Source: Diplodia intermedia (taxonomy: Eukaryota; Ascomycota; Dothideomycetes; Botryosphaeriales; Botryosphaeriaceae). Taken from it: a stretch of DNA of 64,000 nucleotides. The DNA lies in contig JAKEKT010000007.1 of assembly GCA_021495925.1 (NCBI GenBank), positions 558,001 to 622,000 of the forward strand, read 5' to 3'. Under the pieces are notes generated by a model. That model had not been told where the DNA came from. It worked only from the letters and a program-made list of their open reading frames with translations, and did no database searches. A program made the position numbers and the translations under genes. Positions 12,026 to 23,533 of the stretch are shown piece after piece. How positions within the stretch are numbered: the first letter of the stretch is position 1; each line of letters begins with the position of its first letter.

Positions 12026-13141
12026 AGATCCGAAGATATACGGAGAGTGGTGAAGGAATGATACGGAACGGCGCACCTCTCACTCGCCAGCCGAGGGACG
12101 GCTGGACGGGGTGGGAATAGGTCAAGGGGCATTCAGCAGCGCGGCAGGCGGGATATGATGCTTTGGCACACACTATTTTTCTTTTCTTTCTTGCTTTGCG
12201 GTGGCATCAGAGGAGGGATTCAGATTGACACGGCAAGTGAGCTGGACGGCAGCGTTGAGCAGCCCTCACTTCCCTTCTTAGCGATTAATTTCGGTACTGT
12301 CGTTGCTAAGTGCTGCTGAAACGTCCGTAGAGATGAATCACAACGGGGACCTCCACTTCCAGACCACAGCTGTTGCCTGTTCGCTGACAAAAGCCATCTG
12401 GTTGCCACCTCGGGCGCTTCAGGCAGCAAAAGGCGAATGGGGCTTATGGAGCAGGGAAGGCCGGCCTTTGGGTAGGAATGGGTTGCACGGCAGCATGCGA
12501 GCATCAACTACTGTCGGGCCTGGCCGAGACTGGCCTCGTGTCGGGGGTTGGGGCTTGCAAAAATGTGCCCTGTTAGTGTGTAGCCATCGGCTGTGCCTGA
12601 GGCGGGCGCTTTGGCCGTTGGGTCTCGGCCCGGGGCCTACACCTCAGTGACGCGGTAGGGTTGGTGGATGCCGTGACAGTCTCGAGCTCCAGCTTGGAAT
12701 CGCCATGAACCAGCGGGCGCGGTGGAGGCGGGTTGCGTCATAACGGGGAGGACAACGTAGGGTGCCAAGCGGACAGGGAAATGGCGCAACGGGCGGGGAG
12801 GAGGCCGGCGATCGCAAATGCGATTGGGCTTCGTGAATCTTCGATCTATGGCAATTTGATGTGGCCATGGACCTTGCACATCAGCGCGGAGGTCCGTGGA
12901 GGTGGGGCGAATTTGCAGAGTGCGGCCGGCGCAATTGCGTTCCTGTGATGTCATCAGCCGCCCCACCACCCCTCCGTCAACTGCCCCTCTGCTATGCTGC
13001 ATGCTACCTACAAAATCACAGAGTTTCCGCCCTGAGCTTCACTTCATCTTCTACACACACTTCTTCTGTGATACCGCGCGCTCTACCTCCAACACACTCA
13101 ATCACACACTCAACCACACTTTCCACTACAACACCATCATC
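12026..13141. other. Intergenic, promoter of the 13142 gene
   Basis: No gene is seen in these 1.1 kb. The downstream part has two CCCCT stress-type pentamers (about 12965-12990) and a TGATGTCA octamer at 12946-12953. The last 150 bases before the ATG are C/A-rich leader. Confidence 0.5.
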
Positions 13142-13528
13142 ATGCCGATCACCAACAACGTGTAAGTGGAACTACACCTTCTACTCCTACGATTCATGGG
13201 GCTAATTCAACGCAGTCCCGTCTCCGGTGTCGACAGCGCCAACCCCAAGACTGTTGAGGAGCGCAAGGCCAACCTTCCTCTGCCCGACCAGCCTCCCACC
13301 GCCTCCGACTGGCAATCTGCTGACGCCAGCACTGTCAACGTCGGCTCCGGCAAGGTTGCCGATGACATCTCCTACGGCAGCGGCGCTAGCACCCTGCGCG
13401 AGCCCACCACCAGTGACGAGAACATCGATGTCGGCCGGACCGCTAAGGATGGTCTCGGTGGCCTTCCCAACGACGCCGTCACCAAGGAGAAGAGGGGCCA
13501 CACTGGTACCCAGGAGACCCGGCAGTAA
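13142..13528 (+). CDS. Small hydrophilic stress-type fungal protein
   Basis: Exons 13142-13161 and 13216-13528 give 110 residues. The first exon encodes only seven residues (MPITNNV), so the start lies outside the long frame. The intron is GTAAGT...CTAAT...CAG, 54 bases. The protein is all hydrophilic, without Cys or Trp clusters, signal or membrane segment. It contains PVSGVDSANPKTVEERKANL, SADASTVNVGSGKVADDISY and a basic EKRGHTGTQETRQ end. I recall similar short hypothetical proteins throughout filamentous fungi, but no biochemical role. By composition it could be a stress or dehydration protein. The next gene downstream (14386) has the same build, with a tiny first exon and a hydrophilic body, and may be co-regulated. 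Confidence 0.85.
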
Positions 13529-14385
13529 ACGAAGAGTCAGGAGGGAACATGCGGTGAAGGATAGCATCTTCTTTGGCGGCCATTGACTGGCGCAGCCTGC
13601 ATCTTTTACGGTTTCTCAAAACATCTATCAAAGGCGAACCTGGGTGCATCTCGTGTACTATAGATATCCGGACACGAATCATTGAAATGAATAATGATGA
13701 TACATACGTTGACCTAGCGATCGTGAGAAGAGTGGCTGAAACATAATCAATATTTTGAACTGTTGTCTTGAGAAAAGGTTCGTGTTTGGGTCCTTAAGAT
13801 CGCATCGAACATAACTAAAATCTGCGTCTGCAGCATCTCCATTTCTGTGCCTACGTCGTGATCAATGCAACTCGCTCTGACAACGCACGACTCTAGATCC
13901 GACCAGACCATGGGTCCCCGCGCCAATCGCCCCGCTGCTGTGACGTTGCACGGGAGAAGCAATAATTATAAAGTCGCCACCCGGCTGCACGTGCATCTGC
14001 CAAGCCGGATTGCCTATGGGAAATCAAGGCTCGATATTGCAAAATTGCCGTTTTCCGGCCCACTCGGAAACGGCTGAAGAGGTGATTGTGGTGAGGGCGG
14101 CCGATCTATGGCATGCGGGGCAGATCGGTTCGTGGATAGTCTAGACAGTCATCGTCACCACACCACACGGGAGCCCGACCTCCACAGTTTATGCGCGTAT
14201 GATGTCACTATGGTGGAAGACATTTCTGGCAATGACATACATTCCTGCTTCCAGCGAGCCCCTGCTGCATATATCTCAGCCTCTGCACACCACAAGAAAC
14301 TCCTCATCACTCCAGTCCGCAACCGATTCCGGTCACCACATCCAACTCCACAACTTCTCATCTACATCTACTTCGCACAAACATC
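13529..14385. other. Intergenic, promoter of the 14386 gene
   Basis: No gene is seen here. A TGATGTCA octamer lies at 14200-14207, 186 bases before the next ATG. The same octamer lies 196 bases before the ATG of the preceding gene. Confidence 0.5.
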
Positions 14386-15138
14386 ATGCCGTCTTCCGCC
14401 GGTCAGAAGGTACGTCAAGTTCAGCACGGCCGTGTGGTCAATCTTTGGTGGCGTGCGCATTTGTCACATGCATGGAACCTCCCTCACTATGCCCGACTGC
14501 GACGATAAGGCGGCGGCTGATATGACATACTGTAGGTTTCCGACCCCACCGCTCCCCCGGTCTCCGAGGGCACCGGCATCGTCACCAGCGATTCTCTGGC
14601 CGCCGAGTCTTTGAAGGGCGATGGTTCTTTCGCCGCCGGCAACCCCAAGTCTGGTGTCAGCCCGCAGTCTAGCGCGGGCACCACAGCAAACACCACCGAC
14701 ACCTCGGCCGCCCGCACTTTGAACGCGGCTGCCGATGCTGAGACGCGCGACGCGCAATCTGAGTGGACCGAGCAGGCGCAGTTGAACGCAGGCAGCGGCC
14801 TGACGGGCAAGGGCCCGACCTACAACAACACGGCCAGTGCTACCGGTACCACGGGCAGCAGCGCGGCCGGCACCGCGCCCACGGCGTACAGCGCCGGCCA
14901 GCTGCACGAGAAGGACCAGAAGCCGAAGGGCGCGAACCTCACCGAGGGCGATATCCCAGACCACGCGCCCAACGCCAGCTTCAACAGTGAAATCGGCTCC
15001 AAGAACGACCCTGGCCGCGTGGCGGAGCAGAAGATGCAGCGTCAGGCTCAGCAGAGCGGGCTTGATGCGGCGCAGCCGAAGGACAAGGGCGACAGTGGCG
15101 ACCAGCCTTACTCTGTCTTGAAGGAGACGTCGGCCTAA
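14386..15138 (+). CDS. Hydrophilic, LEA-like fungal protein
   Basis: Exons 14386-14409 and 14536-15138 give 208 residues. Exon 1 encodes MPSSAGQK. A 126-base intron (GTACGT...TGTAG) leads into VSDPTAPPVSEGTGIVTSDS. The protein is rich in Ala, Gly, Ser, Thr, Asp and Gln, has no hydrophobic segment, and is probably unstructured. Recognisable pieces are SDSLAAESLKGDGSFAAGNP, a central TAYSAGQLHEKDQKPKGANL and an acidic or polar C-terminus. I know the SDSLAAES...AARTL...DAET pattern from hypothetical proteins across Pezizomycotina. No function is established to my knowledge. Its composition resembles late-embryogenesis-abundant desiccation proteins, which is an inference only. It may be a functional partner of the gene at 13142. 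Confidence 0.87.
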
Positions 15139-15523
15139 AATCAAAGTAGAAGGCAGTCACGGTTGATGGGTTACGACATAAACTGTACGAGTATTATAGT
15201 ATATCAGCGACTTTTTAATTGAGCGGGCTTGACGGCCTAAAAATAGAAGTTCACAAGAGTCTGGAGGCAAGTCGGTGCCGGTGATGACGCGGGCCGCAAT
15301 TTTGTGCATGTTTCAACTTGGGCCTGTTTCAACTTAGCCGGTAGCTTCGTCGCATTGCGGCGCGGCGGAGGACAGGCGCGGGCACAGGCCATGCGGACCC
15401 TCGCTGGAGCTGAGGTGGCCTCTTCCGACAACCGTTTGCGCGCGCCTTCGCCCACCAATCTGCAACACCCCTCTCTGCTTCCTCTGCCGCTCCATGTAGC
15501 AGTCGCTGAACGCAGCTGCTACC
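15139..15523. other. Intergenic, 385 bases
   Basis: This is the 3' flank of the LEA-like gene and the promoter of erv41. I see no gene or clear element. Confidence 0.5.
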
Positions 15524-16823
15524 ATGAACGGCTTCGCGGACCAAGGCCTCTCCGAGGACAGCTTCGGGCCCTCCGGCGGCGGGCTCCAGGCATTCGATGC
15601 TTTTCGTAAGTCGACCACTCTCGATTGCACCATCGCCTCGGCACCTCGCTGCGCGCCCTGCATTGCATTTGCTCGTGCCTGACCTGCAAATCCAATCGCG
15701 ATATTCTTCGTCGGCGACCATTGATTAACACAGCCTCCCTCCAGCCAAGACGAAGAAGACGTACCTCCAGCAGACGACGCAGGGCGCCAACTGGACGCTG
15801 CTTCTGATAGTAACATGCGTTTGGCTCTCGATCACGGAGACGATGCGCTGGTGGGTGGGCGACACGTCGCATACATTCAGCGTCGAGAAGGGCGTCGGGC
15901 ACGAGATGCAGATCAACCTGGACGTCGTGGTGGCCATGCGCTGCGACGACCTGCACGTCAACATCCAGGACGCTTCGGGCGACCGCATCCTCGCCGGATC
16001 CGCGCTGACCAAGGACAACACGCGCTGGCTGACATGGGTTGAGAAGAGCAAGAACGTGCACAAGCTGGAGCGCAGCCAGGGTCAGAAGAGGTACGACGAG
16101 GAGGATGTGCACGACTACGTCGGTGCCAAGGTGAAGAGGAAGTTCCCCAAGACGCCGCGCTTCAGGGGCCCCGCGGACGCGTGCAGGATCTACGGCAGTC
16201 TGGACGCGAACAGGGTGCAGGGCGACTTTCACATCACGGCGAGAGGCCATGGCTACATGGCGTTTGGCGAGCACTTGGACCACAGCCGTAAGAAGCCAGG
16301 AAGAGCACCGAAGACGACTACAATTTGCTGACGAAGAATGGCAGAGTTCAACTTCTCGCACCAGATCAACGAGCTCTCCTTCGGCCCCTACTACCCCTCG
16401 CTCACCAACCCGCTCGACGACACGCGCTCTGTGACGCCGACGGAGAACGACCACTTCTACAAGTTCCAGTACTATCTTTCGGTCGTGCCGACCGTTTACA
16501 CGGACAACAGCCACACCATCGTGACCAACCAGTACGCCGTGACGGAGCAGTCCCACGGCGTGTCCGAGGTGGCGGTGCCGGGTGTCTTTGTAAAATTCGA
16601 CATTGAGCCGATCATGCTCACCATCTCCGAGTACAACGGCGGGTTCCTTGCGCTGCTGATCCGGCTGGTCAACGTGGTTAGCGGTGTCATGGTCGCGGGC
16701 GGGTGGTGCTTCCGAGTGGGCGAGGCACTGACGGAGTTCTATGGCAAGAGAAAGAACCGCGGCGACGGGCTGGGCGTTTTGCATGGAAGGACGCCCAGCT
16801 ACGACGAGAAGCGGAGCATCTGA
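15524..16823 (+). CDS. erv41: ER-Golgi vesicle cargo receptor Erv41
   Basis: Exons 15524-15605, 15745-16287 and 16345-16823 give 367 residues. The N-terminal FDAFPKTKKTYLQQTTQGAN is followed by a first membrane segment (about 44-62, WTLLLIVTCVWLSITET). A lumenal domain then carries HTFSVEKGVGHEMQINLDVV and VNIQDASGDRILAG. The motif FNFSHQINELSFGPYYPSL and a second membrane segment near the C-terminus (about 310-335) complete the Erv41/ERGIC2 layout: two membrane spans with a large lumenal loop. The splice at 16287/16345 falls inside the HS-FNFSH motif and restores it in frame. Erv41 acts with Erv46 in COPII/COPI vesicles to retrieve ER residents and move cargo. Erv46 is not in this window. 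Confidence 0.95.
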
Positions 16824-17861
16824 AGCATTTGCTGTTTGCGGGGGTTTCTGGGATACAGGCGGCGTTCCGGGCGGGCTTGTGTACAAAGTCGCGTGTAGGT
16901 AAATGCGTACAGGGTAGATATGGCGCTGCAACTGCGTTTGAATTGCTTGAGCTTGCATCTTCGACGGCGCTGCATTTGGAGGTGAAACAGGCTGCCCGAA
17001 TAGGGCGGGTGCAACGCCGGGCAACGGGCCAATCAGCGGGCGCGACTTATCGAGGCGGATGAAGACGGCAAAAGCCCGCTGCTTCGGTCAGCTTGTACTC
17101 GCCTCTCTCCTTCCTTATTCCACGGCAGCTTCAGTGATAGCCCCGGCCCCGGCCCCGGCCCCAGCGCAGGTAAGTCGTTGATTCCTGTTCAGCCTCACTT
17201 CTTTGTCGCGCCCCCGGCTGCCATCGGCACTGCATCGCTCCTCATGACGCCCCGCGCGCCCCGCGACCCACGGCTAGCTGTTCCCTTTATACCGCCCCAT
17301 TGTTTTCCGGGCGTGTGAGTCAACTTGGCGCCGCGATACGGATGCGGCAGAGCACTGCACCTCTGTGTCAGGCGGACCAACGAGCTGCCACCGCCTCGTC
17401 CATCCAGCGCCGCCCCTCATGGATTACAGATCCTGCTTTAGCCAAGCGAGAATCAGCACTCCCGGCAGCGTGCTGATCCGGACGCCCCGTGTCTCGCCCA
17501 CGCAGGTGGTGTGGTCCCGCACGCCGGCCAGTGGTCGTGGACCCTTGTTGTCTGTATGGGACGAGAGGAGAGCAGATCTGAGACGCGCCCACTCGAAGCC
17601 ATGTGCCGGGAGTACGTGCTTCTTTAGCGCGTGCCTGCTGGGAAGCTATCCGCCGCGCTCCACACTAGTTTACAGCTTATCACGGGCCGCTGTAGCTTCA
17701 CGTCGCTTTCTTTTCTTGCGGCTCCTGAGTGACAGCCCTCCCACAACACCAACTCTTCTTCCTTCTCCCCCTCTCCTCCATATACCCCTTTCAGCGCCAT
17801 ACCCAATCCTCACAACCCACAAACACAACCAAAGAAAGGGACATTTTCTGAAGTAGACATC
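16824..17861. other. Intergenic, promoter of amine oxidase gene
   Basis: No gene is recognised. A short CCCCGG direct repeat lies at about 17140-17162. A C/T- and A/C-rich leader runs up to the ATG at 17862. Confidence 0.5.
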
Positions 17862-20185
17862 ATGGAGCTCAAAGCGTACCGATCCCACTCCATACGAGGC
17901 ATCAACACCGACGGCAGCCTCGACCGCGCGCAGCTGGATCTCCGATACAGCCCGCATCGCCCAGAGTACTTCGTCTCCACTTCTCCCCACCGTGTCGACA
18001 GCGGCTACAACTCCCCGACAATATCACCGACGGGAGCAGAGCCAGCAGCCACTAGCATGTCGCTGCCGCTAATCCGCCGCGTCCTGCCCGTGGGCGGCAG
18101 AAAACCCCACGTCTGCGTCGTTGGCGCCGGTGTCAGCGGCCTGAGATGTGCGGATATCTTGCTGCAGGCCGGATTGAGAGTGACGGTGTTGGAGGCAAGG
18201 GATAGAGTGGGTGGACGGGTGAGTGGTTTTGCGTGTTTGTGGATGAGCATGATTTCTGATCTCCTTGACCTTTGCAGCTTTGTCAAGCGAAAACACAGGC
18301 GGGCCAGATGGTCGATCTGTAGGTTGTCTCCTGAGCTCTTGCCTTTTGATTCTTCTCCTTCTTTGCCCGTTCTCGAGTAGTGTACCAGAGACCAAAGGTA
18401 AGGTGGTAGGTTCAGTGCAAACACCATCCCGATTTCGTGCCAAATGGCACCCACTTTCACGTCGGTACGAACACTGTGAGGTGAGGTTGATTGGTGTCAG
18501 CCTCTAGCCAACCCACGAGTTTTCTATCCTTGTGGAGTGTGCGTTTTCTTTCCAGTGAGAAGAAATCATAGGCAGGTAGTTTGTGCACACCTAACACCTC
18601 ACGCTTCCCATGGGGTTCGGTTGCACAGGTGCACGTTTCAATGCACTGCCCACAACATCGCGACCTTTTCCAGAATGCTCTGCCAAAGGTTTGAATCAGG
18701 GGCTAACCGGAATTTGTCGAGATTGGTAGCGGTCCGAACTGGATTCACGGAACTGAAGACAATCCGATCTTGGACCTGGCAAAAGAAACAGGCACCATCA
18801 CGCATAACTGGGACGGGCGCCAGGGTATATTCGACTCGAAGGGCTCACAGCTCTCCGAGAAGGAGGCGGCCGAGGCCTCTGAAACGATATGGAGCATAAT
18901 AGGTGATGGAATGGAGTTCAGCAAGCAGAACAGCGCGTCGATACCGCCGACCAAAAGCCTGCTTGACTACATCCACGAGAAGACGAAGGAGCTGTACACC
19001 GATGAGAATTGGAACCACCTTCAGGAGGCGGAAAAGGAGAAGAAACGCCATCTACTGCACGACATCGCGGAGATGTGGGGTGCCTTCGTCGGCAGTCCCG
19101 CTGAAAGCCAGAGCCTGAGGTTCTTCTGGCTCGAGGAATGCATCGACGGCGAGAACCTTTTCGTCGCGGAAACCTACCACAAAATTCTGGAGAGAATAGC
19201 GAAACCCGCCCTCGAAGGCGCAGACGTCAAGTTTAACCAACGCGTGAAGACGGTCGAGACTGTCGCCGAAGAGGGCAACGAGAATGGCGCCGTGAAGGTG
19301 CATCTGGACGACGGCAAGAGCATGCTCTTCGACGAAGTCGTCATGACCACGCCCCTTGGCTGGCTCAAGCGCAACAAGGACACGGCCTTCTCGCCGCCGC
19401 TACCCGAACGCCTATCCGATGCCATCGACAGCATAGGATACGGCTGCCTCGACAAATTCTACATCACCTTCCCGACCGCGTTTTGGGACGCTCCTTCGCC
19501 TCCCCCCTCGGCCACGTCCCCGGTCCCGACCTCCGCCCGCCAAACCATACCCAACACCACCGCCACCACCGCCCCCGTCCACCAGCCGGACCCGACCGCC
19601 GCCGCGGAAGGCAGCAGCCCGAGGCACTACCCCGGCTTCGCCCAGTGGACGTCGCCGCTCTACGCCGCCCCCACCAACCCCGACCGCTGGAGCCAAGAAT
19701 GCGTCAACATGGCCGCCCTGCCCGGCCCGACCGCCCACCCGACCCTCCTCTTCTACACCTTCGGCCCGACCTCGCAGCACCTCGCCTCCCTCCTCCTCCT
19801 CAAAGAAGACGACGACGACGACAACCAGCAGAAGCGCCTCCTCTCCTTCTTCGCCCCCTACTACACCCGCCTCCCCAACTTCGACCCCGCCGACCCCGCC
19901 CACCGGCCCTCGTCCGTCCTCGCCACCGCCTGGACCAACGACGAGCTGGCCGGCTACGGCAGCTACTGCAACTTCCAGACCGGCCTCGAGCGCGGCGACG
20001 CCGACGTCGAGGCCATGCGCCGCGGCCTGCCCGAGCGCCGCGTGTGGTTCGCCGGCGAGCACACGGCGAGCTTCCTCGCGCTGGGGACCGTCACGGGCGC
20101 GTACTGGAGCGGGGAGGGGGTGGGGAGGGGGATCGCGTGGGCGTATGGGTGCGGTGGGAAGGGTGGTGGCGTGGCGAAGGAATGA
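17862..20185 (+). CDS. FAD-dependent amine oxidase (polyamine oxidase/LSD1-like)
   Basis: Exons 17862-18218, 18278-18318 and 18730-20185 give 617 residues. After a disordered first 80 residues comes the FAD dinucleotide fold (VCVVGAGVSGLRCADILLQA), then VTVLEARDRVGGR. After the third exon join comes the family motif DLGPNWIHGTEDNPILDLAK. The C-terminus has VWFAGEHTASFLALGTVTGA, the usual second FAD contact. These define a flavin monoamine/polyamine oxidase of the amino-oxidase superfamily. No SWIRM or HMG domain is present, so a nuclear histone demethylase is less likely than a polyamine or amine oxidase. A Pro/Ser/Thr-rich insertion of about 45 residues (near 19490-19620) interrupts the substrate domain. 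Intron 2 is 412 bases, very long for this genome, with a GTAGGT donor and a GCTAAC branch site 25-30 bases before GGTAG. Confidence 0.9.
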
Positions 20186-21325
20186 GGAGAGGAGGAGGAG
20201 GAGGAGGAGGAGGAGGGGATATCGGGCGGAGGGAAAGGTTCGGCTGGCTGGTTACTTTCGGTTCGAGTTAACGATTGGAGGTTCCGGGGAGTTGGTGGTC
20301 GAATTAGTGGTTGCTGTCTGTCATGCGTCTTCCTTCTCTCCTGGAGTTTGGGGGCTTGCTACTTTACGTAGGTCGTATAAGAAACCAATTGGCGCGTACT
20401 CGCAACTCCGGCTCAAATCACTGGTCTGATCTTCTCTTTTCCCCATTCTTGTTCTTTTGGCTCGCAAAGTTGAAGGGAGCTGATGGAAGGACCTTGTCCT
20501 CGACTGATATAATTTCGTTATTTCCCAACTTCTCATCAAAAAAAAAAAAACCAGATTCGTAGATGCCTGACGCACGCTCATCTGGAAGGACCTTCGCAAA
20601 GGAAGTCTTCCATCCACACCACCTTCCTCATTTGTCCATCCCAACGAAACAACGCCCTCATCACCATTCTCCTTCGCTAATCGATACAAGTTTACCCATT
20701 CCTCCCCCCTGGTATCTGGTGGGCCTCCACCACCCAACACCCATCACCGACTGCATCTTCTTCGCGTTGGATATCCACCGTCCGCATTCTAACTTGACAG
20801 ACAACCAAAAACAAAACCGAAGAGAGCAAACATTCGGAAGAGAACAAGGAAAAAGCCTAAAAGAGAGGGCCCGTGCAAACGTGGGCCGGGGTAATAGCTG
20901 AAGAACATGAGAGAACAATAGAAAGAACGGAGCAGCTTGCTATCCAACGCCTTGCAAATGCCTTGATTGGTTTTGGATTCGATTTTTCTTTGGGTATTTT
21001 ATGTTTTTGTCAAACAGCTCAACGCCTTAAACCAGATCGTTCAGGAAGATTTGACTGGGAAGGAGGAGCAAGAAAGGGTACAGATGGCTCGTTGGAACAA
21101 CCTCCTCAATCTGGAGTTTGACATCGTAGACGTCGTGAAAAGGTTTCAAAAAAAAAAAGAACTTCAGCAATGGCCACACTATTCGCAGTGACCTCTTCTT
21201 GTCGTCGTAAGCGAAACGCACCGAAAATACACTGACCGTGCCTGTGCTTCACTGCTGATATATACGCCTCTTGCGGCATCAGCAGTAGCTGTTGAAATAT
21301 TAAAAATGCCCGATCATCCGACTTA
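20186..21325. other. Convergent intergenic region with low-complexity DNA
   Basis: Both flanking genes end here. The stretch contains a GGA-rich microsatellite (about 20185-20217), an A12 run near 20538-20550 and an A10 run near 21150. No gene is recognised. Confidence 0.5.
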
Positions 21326-23533
21326 CTACTCCGGGCTTGCTTCCAGCACTTCGCGCTCCCGCGCCTCTTCCAACTCGCTCAATATTTCAGGAAGCATTCC
21401 CTCGACGTCCTCTTCTCTGATGCCCAATGCTCCCATGATGAGCCGTTTATATTCAGTCTGCCGCTCACCCATGCCCGCAACGCTCAGGTTCTGCACAACC
21501 TCGTTTACCAAGCCACGTCGTACTTTCTGAGCATTACCAAGGCTGAGCGCCAGCCGTAGTCTTTCGCGAGTGGCGGCTTCGCCCCCCTTGTTGCCATCTT
21601 GTTGTGGTTCGGCGTTGGATTCTGCGTGTGCTATGCGCTGTTGGAGCTCGGCCTGCTGTTCCAGTTCCATGAGCGCTTCGGCTTCGCGTTGAAGAGCCTC
21701 CATTTCCTCTTCTTGCTGTCTTGTTTCCTCCTCCCATACCGGATCCTCCAAAGTGTCTCCAATCACGCTGTCGACCTCGGCGATGCCCATATCTCTCAGT
21801 TGCCTCTTTAATGCATCAACCTCGGCCTGTCGTTTCCTCATTACTCGTTCTGCATCTGCTGCTTCGGCGTCCTTTTCTACAAGCTCCTCTTCATACGCGC
21901 CTGCCAACTGCTCAAACTTTTCGTTCAAGGTCGGTGCGATCTTGGTCATCAAAGTCTGCGCGGTTTGACTGCGGAACTGGTGTGGTGATGCCGCGACTTG
22001 CTGAAGGTTGCTTCCGTTGCGTAACCCAGGAAAAGTTGTGTTGCCATTGAGGCCAAGCCTTCCGTCCGGCGCAAATGGCGATGATGACATGCCCCGATGG
22101 CGTCCGTCACGACGGCGAGCGTTGAGTTCGCGGATCAAGTCGTCAGCCGTCTCGCCCAGTTGGTTTGGAATGTCAACGGCAACATTTCGACCAAGTAAAG
22201 CGCGGACGCATTTCCTCGCGCCGTGCCGGGCTGCAATCATGATCGCTGTGTCACCATTCTTGTCCTGAGCGTTAAGTAGGCGCGTGACTTCCTCGGGTAT
22301 CCAAGTCTCGCTGAGCTTGTTAATGATGCAGTCCAGGTAGTAACGGGCGCAGGTGTACTTGTTTTTGCTGCTTGTGGTAGCCGAAATGTGGTGGAAGACG
22401 GTGCTGCCAAACCAGTCAGTGCGCACAACGGTTGGCTGCAGGATCTTGATCATCTGAGGCATCGTGTTCTTGTCGTAGTTGTTGGTGAACATGACTGCAC
22501 GCATAAGGGGCGTCTCGAGGTTGTTCGACAGCGAGTCGATGCGTGCTCCTCGGCGGATGAGGTCTTTCACTACGTCCACGTCGCCCATGGCAGCCGCCCA
22601 GTGCATGGCTGAGTGCCCCTTTTCGTCTATCATGCGGTCCAGGTTGACGCCTGGCGGCGGCTCTGGGGGTGCAGGGAAGCGATCTTCTGATTCCAGAAGC
22701 ATGAAGTAGTCTAACAAAGCATCCGCCCAGATCTGGTGCGCGCGATCTTGCGCAGACGGCTGGTCCGCATCACGCTTCCGCTTGCGTCCCCCCTGTGAGT
22801 AGTGAACACCATGCAACAGATTGTGCTCCTCCATCTCGGACTCGGCGATTGTGACATTGTCGGGCGTCTCTTCGTCGGCATACTGGAGGCTTTCTCTCTC
22901 GTAAAGATCTTCGCTCACTTGGCTAGGGGCTGCATAAGCGACTGAGACATTGTCAGCAGATGTCAATGCAGGCTGGCGGCACGATGGCACTCACCAGGTG
23001 CTCGTCGAGCCGCAGCGGCGCGCGCAGCCTTGGGCCTTGACGATGCAGCGGTAGCATGCTTGGGGGCAGGCGGCGGACTCCTGTCGCCCGGGACGTAGTC
23101 GAGAATGGGCGCGAGCTTGTCGAGAATGCCGTTGCGCTCGGCGAGGCCGCGGCCATCGTGGAGCGGGATCCAGGTTCCTGCATCGGCTCTTTCAGTGTGC
23201 TGCTATGCGGCGGCAGAGCTGCAACACCTACCCTGGTATTTGCCATAGCCGCCCTGCACCTTCTCGTGCACGCCCTTCTGGACCTCGCGCTCGAGAATGC
23301 GGGTGCGAGCCGGTTTGTCGAAGTCGGCGACCTTCAGGATGTGGGTGGCATTGATCCAGTCGTCGGCGCGTCGGCGCATGACATGGTTGCCGGCGACATT
23401 GAACTCGTAGACGGGGACCTGCGGGCGGCGATGATGTCAGCTCCAGCTGTGGGGTGCGGCGAGCGCTTGGGCGGGGGCAGCTCACGTTGCTGTAGGTGGC
23501 CGAGTAGATCCTGCCGCTGGTGTCGGGCGGCAT
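21326..23533 (-). CDS. mbp1: APSES-ankyrin transcription factor, MBF subunit Mbp1-like
   Basis: Exons 23533-23486, 23418-23232, 23177-22995 and 22941-21326 give 677 residues. The KilA-N/APSES DNA-binding domain covers about residues 8-105: ATYSNVPVYEFNVAGNHVMR, the core RRRADDWINATHILKVADFD, and GGYGKYQGTWIPLHDGRGLA. Two splice joins fall inside it and keep it in frame. An ankyrin region follows (about 235-410) with KGHSAMHWAAAMGDVDVVKD and NGDTAIMIAARHGARKCVRA. Next is a coiled-coil stretch rich in Glu, Gln and Arg (about 450-580), then a C-terminal helical region. This is the order of Mbp1/Swi4/Res proteins, which pair with Swi6 to drive G1/S genes through ACGCGT sites. Swi6 lacks a working DNA-binding domain, so this is the DNA-binding partner. 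An ACGCGT box lies about 100 bases upstream. Confidence 0.95.

Noticed and set aside
15519..17024. A 501-codon minus-strand open frame over erv41
   Set aside because: It runs antisense across all three Erv41 exons and both introns and has no motif of its own.
19412..20271. Long minus and plus frames inside the amine oxidase (216 and 262 codons)
   Set aside because: They sit within the strongly GC-biased third exon, where all frames lack stops; the amine oxidase motifs are in another frame.
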